A stretch of 64,000 nt of DNA from Paraphysomonas bandaiensis (taxonomy: Eukaryota; Chrysophyceae): contig CBFFRP010000394.1 in assembly GCA_965644295.1 (NCBI GenBank), forward strand, positions 162,182 through 226,181, given 5' to 3'. The notes beneath the pieces are model-generated. The model saw nothing but the letters and a program-made list of their open reading frames with translations. It did no database searches and was not told the origin of the DNA. Positions 30,850-43,800 of this stretch are shown one piece after another; the first letter of the stretch is position 1, and every line of letters begins with the position of its first letter. A program made the translations under genes and the position numbers.

Positions 30850-31330
30850 CGTGAATGTCTGATTATTAGCAATAGGCGTGAAAGAATCAGGACTAAAGTA
30901 GCAAAACAATTTAACTAAACTCCCATATCCTACTTCTTAGCGCTGCGAAAGCTGTTTGTGCGTCACCGCAATCACCAAGGTGCAAACACTTTCGCTCTGT
31001 CACTCAAAGTAGATCCTGTGAGCAAGCAGAATGTTGATATCCCTGACATCTGTGATTTCAGGATTTTTGAGTCTTTAAGGTGAACATCCCGGATGCTTGA
31101 CTTCAGCAGGCAGCCCAATACCCCGGATGCACTGAGGTGGACCAATTCCCGGATGCTTGACTTCAGCAAACAGCCAAATCCCCCGGATGCTCTTGAGGTG
31201 GGCCCATTCCTGGATACCTGTTTATTCGTCAAGGCCTAAAGACGTCTACACAAGTTACACTTATTAGTGTCCCTTGCACCACTCAAACTACGTGACACAA
31301 GTCAGCTCATTAGGATTCTTGATGGGTGAC
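30850..31330 (-). mobile_element. Second copy of the inverted-arm repeat element (partial, reverse orientation)
   Basis: 30857-30985 matches the right arm at 14.84-14.97 kb (TTATTAGC.ATA.GCG, then CTCCCATATCCTACTTCTTAGC, then TGTGCGTCACCGCAA). 31085-31320 is the reverse complement of 14160-14300, with the CATCCGGG/ACTTCAG unit present twice in tandem about 65 bp apart. The small minus-strand frame across it (30972-31232) is repeat-derived and not a gene. Confidence 0.62.
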
Positions 31331-31868
31331 AAATGCTTACAAGTTGCATCATGCTATATGCTATAATAGATACCCATCCTGTAAGGGTTATTGTTTTAAA
31401 AATATTATTCTAAATAAGACGACAATTATTTTGAAAACAATACTACAGTATATTCATTTTATAAAAAAAACAGCTACGTATCGTCATCCACATTTAGCTA
31501 CCTCATATGCGAGCTGATGTGGTTAAACATTAAATAAACAACCCACAGTATTCAAACTAGATGTGTGCTAGCCCCCCGTTTCGAGCGAAGCACACAGTGT
31601 GCATACGATCTGTATCAAGGCTCCGATATTATTGTAAATTAAAATGTAGAATGACAACTTTACTTAGTTTCATTATAATTCCGGCAATAACTACTTGGAT
31701 AAACATTCACTATTCCAACCCCAAGTATAGTACGTATCGTTAACTACATACACTTCGAAAAGACAATACACAATCTAAATTATATACGAATTTATGTTAT
31801 AAAACAAAAGAATTACCTTAACAACATAAGTAACATAACACTAAAAACCACTACAAAGTCTACAACTA
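31331..31868. other. Intergenic, nothing recognised
   Basis: AT-rich 3' flank of the Tudor-repeat gene. Short chance frames only. Confidence 0.4.
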
Positions 31869-34800
31869 CTAACCACTACCACCGCGCTTCTTCGTAGGAG
31901 ACTGCACTAACAATTTCCGACTAGAACGAAGCTCAGGAGGAGACCCACCTACACGTCTTGGTGGTGCAGTGGCAGATAAGCCAGACGATGTGTTACCAAC
32001 TGACCTAAAGTTACCACTACCTCCACCTCCTAAGGCCTCTATCAAATCCTCTCGTACATGAGTCTCATGCTCACCATCATCATAATCAATGTCGTAACTA
32101 CCATCACCACGATCTCGGGATATAACACCAGGATAGAACTTACTCTTCCCACGATATCTCGCCTTCACCTTACTACCAACGCGCAAACGACCTTTACGAC
32201 CCATACCATCATCACTGTCGTAACCAATGCCACCACCACCTCCCAAGGCCTCTATCAAATCCTCTCGCACACGAGTCTCATGCTCACCATCATCATAATC
32301 GATGTCGTAACTACCATCACCGCGATCTCGGGATATAACACCAGGATAGAACTTACTCTTCCCACGATATCTTGCCTTCACCCTAGTGCCAACGCGAAGC
32401 AGATCAGATTTAAAAGATACCGTCCCACCGCGCGGAGACTGTGATCGACGAATGCTACTGCCAGCATCATTATCAACAACAATTAGTTCCTCAAATACTC
32501 GAGACTCATGCTCACCATCATCATAATCAATGTCAAACGTACCATCACCACGTTCTCGGGATATAACACCAGGATAGAACTTACTCTTCCCACGATATCT
32601 CGCCTTCACCTTACTACCAACGCGCAAACGACCTTTACGACCCATACCATCATCACTGTCGTAACCAATGCCACCACCACCCAAGGCCTCTATCAAATCC
32701 TCTCGTACACGAGTCTCATGCTCACCATCATCATAATCAATGTCAAACGTACCATCACCACGATCTCGGGATATAACACCAGGATAGAACTTACTCTTCC
32801 CACGATATCTTGCTTTCACCTTACTACCAACGCGCAAACGACCTTTACGACCCATACCATCATCACTGTCGTAACCAATGCCACCACCACCTCCCAAAGC
32901 CTCTATCAAATCCTCTCGTACACGAGTCTCATGCTCACCATCATCATAATCGATGTCAAACGTACCATCACCACGATCTCGGGATATAACACCAGGATAG
33001 AACTTACTCTTCCCACGATATCTTGCTTTCACCTTACTACCAACGCGCAAACGACCTTTACGACCCATACCATCATCACTGTCGTAACCAATGCCACCAC
33101 CACCTCCCAAGGCCTCTATCAAATCCTCTCGTACACGAGTCTCATGCTCACCATCATCATAATCAATGTCAAACGTACCATCACCACGATCTCGGGATAT
33201 AACACCAGGATAGAACTTACTCTTCCCACGATATCTTGCTTTCACCTTACTACCAACGCGCAAACGACCTTTACGACCCATACCATCATCACTGTCGTAA
33301 CCAATGCCACCACCTCCACCTCCTAAGGCCTCTATCAAATCCTCTCGCACACGAGTCTCATGCTCACCATCATCATAATCGATATCAAACGTACCATCAC
33401 CACGATCTCGGGATATAACACCAGGATAGAACTTACTCTTCCCACGATATCTCGCCTTCACCTTACTACCAACGCGCAAACGACCTTTACGACCCATACC
33501 ATCATCACTGTCGTAACCAATGCCACCACCACCTCCCACAGCCTCTATCAAATCCTCTCGTACACGAGTCTCATGCTCACCATCATCATAATCGATGTCA
33601 AACGTACCATCACCACGATCTCGGGATATAACACCAGGATAGAACTTACTCTTCCCACGATATCTCGCCTTCACCTTACTACCAACGCGCAAACGACCTT
33701 TACGACCCATACCATCATCACTGTCGTAACCAATGCCACCACCACCACCCAAGGCCTCTATCAAATCCTCTCGTACACGAGTCTCATGCTCACCATCATC
33801 ATAATCAATGTCAAACGTACCATCACCACGATCTCGGGATATAACACCAGGATAGAACTTACTCTTCCCACGATATCTTGCTTTCACCTTACTACCAACG
33901 CGCAAACGACCTTTACGACCCATACCATCATCACTGTCATATGCACCACCACCACCCAAGGCCTCTATCAAATCCTCTCGCACACGAGTCTCATGCTCAC
34001 CATCATCATAATCAATGTCAAACGTACCATCACCACGATCTCGGGATATAACACCAGGATAGAACTTACTCTTCCCACGATATCTTGCTTTCACCTTACT
34101 ACCAACGCGCAAACGACCTTTACGACCCATACCATCATCACTGTCGTAACCAATGCCACCACCACCTCCCAAAGCCTCTATCAAATCCTCTCGTACACGA
34201 GTCTCATGCTCACCATCATCATAATCGATATCAAACGTACCATCACCACGATCTCGGGATATAACACCAGGATAGAACTTACTCTTCCCACGATATCTCG
34301 CCTTCACCTTACTACCAACGCGCAAACGACCTTTACGACCCATACCATCATCACTGTCGTAACCAATGCCACCACCACCTCCCACAGCCTCTATCAAATC
34401 CTCTCGCACACGAGTCTCATGCTCACCATCATCATAATCAATGTCAAACGTACCATCACCACGATCTCGGGATATAACACCAGGATAGAACTTACTCTTC
34501 CCACGATATCTCGCCTTCACCTTACTACCAACGCGCAAACGACCTTTACGACCCATACCATCATCACTGTCGTAACCAATGCCACCACCACCACCCAAGG
34601 CCTCTATCAAATCCTCTCGTACACGAGTCTCATGCTCACCATCATCATAATCGATATCAAACGTACCATCACCACGATCTCGGGATATAACACCAGGATA
34701 GAACTTACTCTTCCCACGATATCTCGCCTTCACCTTACTACCAACGCGCAAACGACCTTTACGACCCATACCATCATCACTGTCGTAACCAATGCCACCA

Positions 34801-37800
34801 CCACCTCCCACAGCCTCTATCAAATCCTCTCGCACACGAGTCTCATGCTCACCATCATCATAATCGATGTCAAACGTACCATCACCACGATCTCGGGATA
34901 TAACACCAGGATAGAACTTACTCTTCCCACGATATCTTGCCTTCACCTTACTACCAACGCGCAAACGACCTTTACGACCCATACCATCATCACTGTCATA
35001 TGCACCACCACCTCCCAAGGCCTCTATCAAATCCTCTCGTACACGAGTCTCATGCTCACCATCATCATAATCAATGTCAAACGTACCATCACCACGATCT
35101 CGGGATATAACACCAGGATAGAACTTACTCTTCCCACGATATCTCGCCTTCACCTTACTACCAACGCGCAAACGACCTTTACGACCCATACCATCATCAC
35201 TGTCGTAACCAATGCCACCACCACCCAAAGCCTCTATCAAATCCTCTCGTACACGAGTCTCATGCTCACCATCATCATAATCGATGTCAAACGTACCATC
35301 ACCACGATCTCGGGATATAACACCAGGATAGAACTTACTCTTCCCACGATATCTCGCCTTCACCTTACTACCAACGCGCAAACGACCTTTACGACCCATA
35401 CCATCATCACTGTCGTAACCAATGCCACCACCACCTCCCACAGCCTCTATCAAATCCTCTCGCACACGAGTCTCATGCTCACCATCATCATAATCAATGT
35501 CAAACGTACCATCACCACGATCTCGGGATATAACACCAGGATAGAACTTACTCTTCCCACGATATCTCGCCTTCACCTTACTACCAACGCGCAAACGACC
35601 TTTACGACCCATACCATCATCACTGTCATATGCACCACCACCTCCTAAGGCCTCTATCAAATCCTCTCGTACACGAGTCTCATGCTCACCATCATCATAA
35701 TCAATGTCAAACGTACCATCACCACGATCTCGGGATATAACACCAGGATAGAACTTACTCTTCCCACGATATCTCGCCTTCACCTTACTACCAACGCGCA
35801 AACGACCTTTACGACCCATACCATCATCACTGTCATATGCACCACCACCTCCTAAGGCCTCTATCAAATCCTCTCGTACACGAGTCTCATGCTCACCATC
35901 ATCATAATCAATGTCAAACGTACCATCACCACGATCTCGGGATATAACACCAGGATAGAACTTACTCTTCCCACGATATCTCGCCTTCACCTTACTACCA
36001 ACGCGCAAACGACCTTTACGACCCATACCATCATCACTGTCGTAACCAATGCCTCCACCACCCAAGGCCTCTATCAAATCCTCTCGTACACGAGTCTCAT
36101 GCTCACCATCATCATAATCAATGTCAAACGTACCATCACCACGATCTCGGGATATAACACCAGGATAGAACTTACTCTTCCCACGATATCTCGCCTTCAC
36201 CTTACTACCAACGCGCAAACGACCTTTACGACCCATACCATCATCACTGTCATATGCACCACCACCACCCAAGGCCTCTATCAAATCCTCTCGTACACGA
36301 GTCTCATGCTCACCATCATCATAATCAATGTCAAACGTACCATCACCACGATCTCGGGATATAACACCAGGATAGAACTTACTCTTCCCACGATATCTCG
36401 CCTTCACCTTACTACCAACGCGCAGACGACCTTTACGACCCATACCATCATCACTGTCGTAACCAATGCCACCACCACCCAAGGCCTCTATCAAATCCTC
36501 TCGCACACGAGTCTCATGCTCACCATCATCATAATCAATGTCAAACGTACCATCACCACGATCTCGGGATATAACACCAGGATAGAACTTACTCTTCCCA
36601 CGATATCTCGCCTTCACCTTACTACCAACGCGCAAACGACCTTTTCGACCCATACCATCATCACTGTCATATGCACCACCACCACCCAAGGCCTCTATCA
36701 AATCCTCTCGCACACGAGTCTCATGCTCACCATCATCATAATCAATGTCAAACGTACCATCACCACGATCTCGGGATATAACACCAGGATAGAACTTACT
36801 CTTCCCACGATATCTTGCTTTCACCTTACTACCAACGCGCAAACGACCTTTACGACCCATACCATCATCACTGTCGTAACCAATGCCACCACCACCCAAA
36901 GCCTCTATCAAATCCTCTCGTACACGAGTCTCATGCTCACCATCATCATAATCAATGTCAAACGTACCATCACCACGATCTCGGGATATAACACCAGGAT
37001 AGAACTTACTCTTCCCACGATATCTCGCCTTCACCTTACTACCAACGCGCAAACGACCTTTACGACCCATACCATCATCACTGTCATATGCACCACCACC
37101 TCCCAAGGCCTCTATCAAATCCTCTCGTACACGAGTCTCATGCTCACCATCATCATAATCAATGTCAAACGTACCATCACCACGATCTCGGGATATAACA
37201 CCAGGATAGAACTTACTCTTCCCACGATATCTCGCCTTCACCTTACTACCAACGCGCAAACGACCTTTACGACCCATACCATCATCACTGTCATATGCAC
37301 CACCACCTCCCAAGGCCTCTATCAAATCCTCTCGTACACGAGTCTCATGCTCACCATCATCATAATCAATGTCAAACGTACCATCACCACGATCTCGGGA
37401 TATAACACCAGGATAGAACTTACTCTTCCCACGATATCTCGCCTTCACCTTACTACCAACGCGCAAACGACCTTTACGACCCATACCATCATCACTGTCA
37501 TATGCACCACCACCACCCAAGGCCTCTATCAAATCCTCTCGTACACGAGTCTCATGCTCACCATCATCATAATCAATGTCAAACGTACCATCACCACGAT
37601 CTCGGGATATAACACCAGGATAGAACTTACTCTTCCCACGATATCTCGCCTTCACCTTACTACCAACGCGCAAACGACCTTTACGACCCATACCATCATC
37701 ACTGTCATATGCACCACCACCACCTCCCACAGCCTCTATCAAATCCTCTCGCACACGAGTCTCATGCTCACCATCATCATAATCAATGTCAAACGTACCA

Positions 37801-40800
37801 TCACCACGATCTCGGGATATAACACCAGGATAGAACTTACTCTTCCCACGATATCTCGCCTTCACCTTACTACCAACGCGCAAACGACCTTTACGACCCA
37901 TACCATCATCACTGTCATATGCACCACCACCTCCCAAGGCCTCTATCAAATCCTCTCGTACACGAGTCTCATGCTCACCATCATCATAATCAATGTCAAA
38001 CGTACCATCACCACGATCTCGGGATATAACACCAGGATAGAACTTACTCTTCCCACGATATCTCGCCTTCACCTTACTACCAACGCGCAAACGACCTTTA
38101 CGACCCATACCATCATCACTGTCATATGCACCACCACCTCCCAAGGCCTCTATCAAATCCTCTCGTACACGAGTCTCATGCTCACCATCATCATAATCAA
38201 TGTCAAACGTACCATCACCACGATCTCGGGATATAACACCAGGATAGAACTTACTCTTCCCACGATATCTCGCCTTCACCTTACTACCAACGCGCAAACG
38301 ACCTTTACGACCCATACCATCATCACTGTCATATGCACCACCACCTCCCAAGGCCTCTATCAAATCCTCTCGTACACGAGTCTCATGCTCACCATCATCA
38401 TAATCAATGTCAAACGTACCATCACCACGATCTCGGGATATAACACCAGGATAGAACTTACTCTTCCCACGATATCTCGCCTTCACCTTACTACCAACGC
38501 GCAAACGACCTTTACGACCCATACCATCATCACTGTCATATGCACCACCACCACCCAAAGCCTCTATCAAATCCTCTCGTACACGAGTCTCATGCTCACC
38601 ATCATCATAATCAATGTCAAACGTACCATCACCACGATCTCGGGATATAACACCAGGATAGAACTTACTCTTCCCACGATATCTCGCCTTCACCTTACTA
38701 CCAACGCGCAAACGACCTTTACGACCCATACCATCATCACTGTCATATGCACCACCACCACCCAAGGCCTCTATCAAATCCTCTCGTACACGAGTCTCAT
38801 GCTCACCATCATCATAATCAATGTCAAACGTACCATCACCACGATCTCGGGATATAACACCAGGATAGAACTTACTCTTCCCACGATATCTCGCCTTCAC
38901 CTTACTACCAACGCGCAAACGACCTTTACGACCCATACCATCATCACTGTCATATGCACCACCACCTCCCAAGGCCTCTATCAAATCCTCTCGTACACGA
39001 GTCTCATGCTCACCATCATCATAATCAATGTCAAACGTACCATCACCACGATCTCGGGATATAACACCAGGATAGAACTTACTCTTCCCACGATATCTCG
39101 CCTTCACCTTACTACCAACGCGCAAACGACCTTTACGACCCATACCATCATCACTGTCATATGCACCACCACCTCCCAAGGCCTCTATCAAATCCTCTCG
39201 TACACGAGTCTCATGCTCACCATCATCATAATCAATGTCAAACGTACCATCACCACGATCTCGGGATATAACACCAGGATAGAACTTACTCTTCCCACGA
39301 TATCTCGCCTTCACCTTACTACCAACGCGCAAACGACCTTTACGACCCATACCATCATCACTGTCATATGCACCACCACCCAAAGCCTCTATCAAATCCT
39401 CTCGTACACGAGTCTCATGCTCACCATCATCATAATCAATGTCAAACGTACCATCACCACGATCTCGGGATATAACACCAGGATAGAACTTACTCTTCCC
39501 ACGATATCTCGCCTTCACCTTACTACCAACGCGCAAACGACCTTTACGACCCATACCATCATCACTGTCATATGCACCACCACCACCCAAAGCCTCTATC
39601 AAATCCTCTCGCACACGAGTCTCATGCTCACCATCATCATAATCAATGTCAAACGTACCATCACCACGATCTCGGGATATAACACCAGGATAGAACTTAC
39701 TCTTCCCACGATATCTCGCCTTCACCTTACTACCAACGCGCAAACGACCTTTACGACCCATACCATCATCACTGTCATATGCACCACCACCACCCACAGC
39801 CTCTATCAAATCCTCTCGTACACGAGTCTCATGCTCACCATCATCATAATCAATGTCAAACGTACCATCACCACGATCTCGGGATATAACACCAGGATAG
39901 AACTTACTCTTCCCACGATATCTCGCCTTCACCTTACTACCAACGCGCAAACGACCTTTACGACCCATACCATCATCACTGTCATATGCACCACCACCAC
40001 CCAAAGCCTCTATCAAATCCTCTCGCACACGAGTCTCATGCTCACCATCATCATAATCAATGTCAAACGTACCATCACCACGATCTCGGGATATAACACC
40101 AGGATAGAACTTACTCTTCCCACGATATCTCGCCTTCACCTTACTACCAACGCGCAAACGACCTTTACGACCCATACCATCATCACTGTCGTAACCAATG
40201 CCACCACCACCCAAGGCCTCTATCAAATCCTCTCGCACACGAGTCTCATGCTCACCATCATCATAATCAATGTCAAACGTACCATCACCACGATCTCGGG
40301 ATATAACACCAGGATAGAACTTACTCTTCCCACGATATCTCGCCTTCACCTTGGTGCCAACGCGCAAACGACCTTTACGACCCATACCATCATCACTGTC
40401 ATATGCACCACCACCTCCCAAGGCCTCTATCAAATCCTCTCGTACACGAGTCTCATGCTCACCATCATCATAATCAATGTCAAACGTACCATCACCACGA
40501 TCTCGGGATATAACACCAGGATAGAACTTACTCTTCCCACGATATCTCGCCTTCACCTTACTACCAACGCGCAGACGACCTTTACGACCCATACCATCAT
40601 CACTGTCATATGCACCACCACCTCCCACAGCCTCTATCAAATCCTCTCGTACACGAGTCTCATGCTCACCATCATCATAATCAATGTCAAACGTACCATC
40701 ACCACGATCTCGGGATATAACACCAGGATAGAACTTACTCTTCCCACGATATCTCGCCTTCACCTTACTACCAACGCGCAAACGACCTTTACGACCCATA

Positions 40801-43800
40801 CCATCATCACTGTCATATGCACCACCACCTCCTAAGGCCTCTATCAAATCCTCTCGTACACGAGTCTCATGCTCACCATCATCATAATCAATGTCAAACG
40901 TACCATCACCACGATCTCGGGATATAACACCAGGATAGAACTTACTCTTCCCACGATATCTCGCCTTCACCTTACTACCAACGCGCAAACGACCTTTACG
41001 ACCCATACCATCATCACTGTCATATGCACCACCACCTCCTAAGGCCTCTATCAAATCCTCTCGTACACGAGTCTCATGCTCACCATCATCATAATCAATG
41101 TCAAACGTACCATCACCACGATCTCGGGATATAACACCAGGATAGAACTTACTCTTCCCACGATATCTCGCCTTCACCTTACTACCAACGCGCAAACGAC
41201 CTTTACGACCCATACCATCATCACTGTCATATGCACCACCACCTCCCAAGGCCTCTATCAAATCCTCTCGTACACGAGTCTCATGCTCACCATCATCATA
41301 ATCAATGTCAAACGTACCATCACCACGATCTCGGGATATAACACCAGGATAGAACTTACTCTTCCCACGATATCTCGCCTTCACCTTACTACCAACGCGC
41401 AAACGACCTTTACGACCCATACCATCATCACTGTCATATGCACCACCACCTCCTAAGGCCTCTATCAAATCCTCTCGTACACGAGTCTCATGCTCACCAT
41501 CATCATAATCAATGTCAAACGTACCATCACCACGATCTCGGGATATAACACCAGGATAGAACTTACTCTTCCCACGATATCTCGCCTTCACCTTACTACC
41601 AACGCGCAAACGACCTTTACGACCCATACCATCATCACTGTCGTAACCAATGCCACCACCACCCAAAGCCTCTATCAAATCCTCTCGTACACGAGTCTCA
41701 TGCTCACCATCATCATAATCAATGTCAAACGTACCATCACCACGATCTCGGGATATAACACCAGGATAGAACTTACTCTTCCCACGATATCTCGCCTTCA
41801 CCTTACTACCAACGCGCAGACGACCTTTACGACCCATACCATCATCACTGTCATATGCACCACCACCCAAAGCCTCTATCAAATCCTCTCGCACACGAGT
41901 CTCATGCTCACCATCATCATAATCAATGTCAAACGTACCATCACCACGATCTCGGGATATAACACCAGGATAGAACTTACTCTTCCCACGATATCTCGCC
42001 TTCACCTTACTACCAACGCGCAGACGACCTTTACGACCCATACCATCATCACTGTCATATGCACCACCACCACCCAAGGCCTCTATCAAATCCTCTCGTA
42101 CACGAGTCTCATGCTCACCATCATCATAATCAATGTCAAACGTACCATCACCACGATCTCGGGATATAACACCAGGATAGAACTTACTCTTCCCACGATA
42201 TCTCGCCTTCACCTTACTACCAACGCGCAGACGACCTTTACGACCCATACCATCATCACTGTCATATTCACCACCACCACCCAAAGCCTCTATCAAATCC
42301 TCTCGCACACGAGTCTCATGCTCACCATCATCATAATCAATGTCAAACGTACCATCACCACGATCTCGGGATATAACACCAGGATAGAACTTACTCTTCC
42401 CACGATATCTCGCCTTCACCTTACTACCAACGCGCAAACGACCTTTACGACCCATACCATCATCACTGTCATATGCACCACCACCTCCCAAGGCCTCTAT
42501 CAAATCCTCTCGTACACGAGTCTCATGCTCACCATCATCATAATCAATGTCAAACGTACCATCACCACGATCTCGGGATATAACACCAGGATAGAACTTA
42601 CTCTTCCCACGATATCTCGCCTTCACCTTACTACCAACGCGCAAACGACCTTTACGACCCATACCATCATCACTGTCATATGCACCACCACCTCCTAAGG
42701 CCTCTATCAAATCCTCTCGTACACGAGTCTCATGCTCACCATCATCATAATCAATGTCAAACGTACCATCACCACGATCTCGGGATATAACACCAGGATA
42801 GAACTTACTCTTCCCACGATATCTCGCCTTCACCTTACTACCAACGCGCAAACGACCTTTACGACCCATACCATCATCACTGTCGTAACCAATGCCACCA
42901 CCACCCAAAGCCTCTATCAAATCCTCTCGTACACGAGTCTCATGCTCACCATCATCATAATCAATGTCAAACGTACCATCACCACGATCTCGGGATATAA
43001 CACCAGGATAGAACTTACTCTTCCCACGATATCTCGCCTTCACCTTACTACCAACGCGCAGACGACCTTTACGACCCATACCATCATCACTGTCATATGC
43101 ACCACCACCACCCAAGGCCTCTATCAAATCCTCTCGTACACGAGTCTCATGCTCACCATCATCATAATCAATGTCAAACGTACCATCACCACGATCTCGG
43201 GATATAACACCAGGATAGAACTTACTCTTCCCACGATATCTCGCCTTCACCTTACTACCAACGCGCAGACGACCTTTACGACCCATACCATCATCACTGT
43301 CATATTCACCACCACCACCCAAAGCCTCTATCAAATCCTCTCGCACACGAGTCTCATGCTCACCATCATCATAATCAATGTCAAACGTACCATCACCACG
43401 ATCTCGGGATATAACACCAGGATAGAACTTACTCTTCCCACGATATCTCGCCTTCACCTTACTACCAACGCGCAGACGACCTTTACGACCCATACCATCA
43501 TCACTGTCATATGCACCACCACCACCCAAAGCCTCTATCAAATCCTCTCGCACACGAGTCTCATGCTCACCATCATCATAATCAATGTCAAACGTACCAT
43601 CACCACGATCTCGGGATATAACACCAGGATAGAACTTACTCTTCCCACGATATCTCGCCTTCACCTTACTACCAACGCGCAGACGACCTTTACGACCCAT
43701 ACCATCATCACTGTCATATGCACCACCACCACCCAAGGCCTCTATCAAATCCTCTCGTACACGAGTCTCATGCTCACCATCATCATAATCAATGTCAAAC

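Noticed and set aside
30972-31232. 86-codon minus-strand ORF with internal peptide duplication
   Set aside because: Lies wholly inside the dispersed element. The duplication is the CATCCGGG unit and homologous DNA at 14.2 kb is not open in the same way.
35889-40835. 1648-codon plus-strand open frame (and similar frames at 33360-35648, 41490-42698, 42732-44225)
   Set aside because: Antisense to the Tudor array. The unit is a multiple of 3 and happens to lack stops in this frame, so openness simply repeats. The translation is low-complexity Thr/Ile and ends wherever a unit variant creates a stop.
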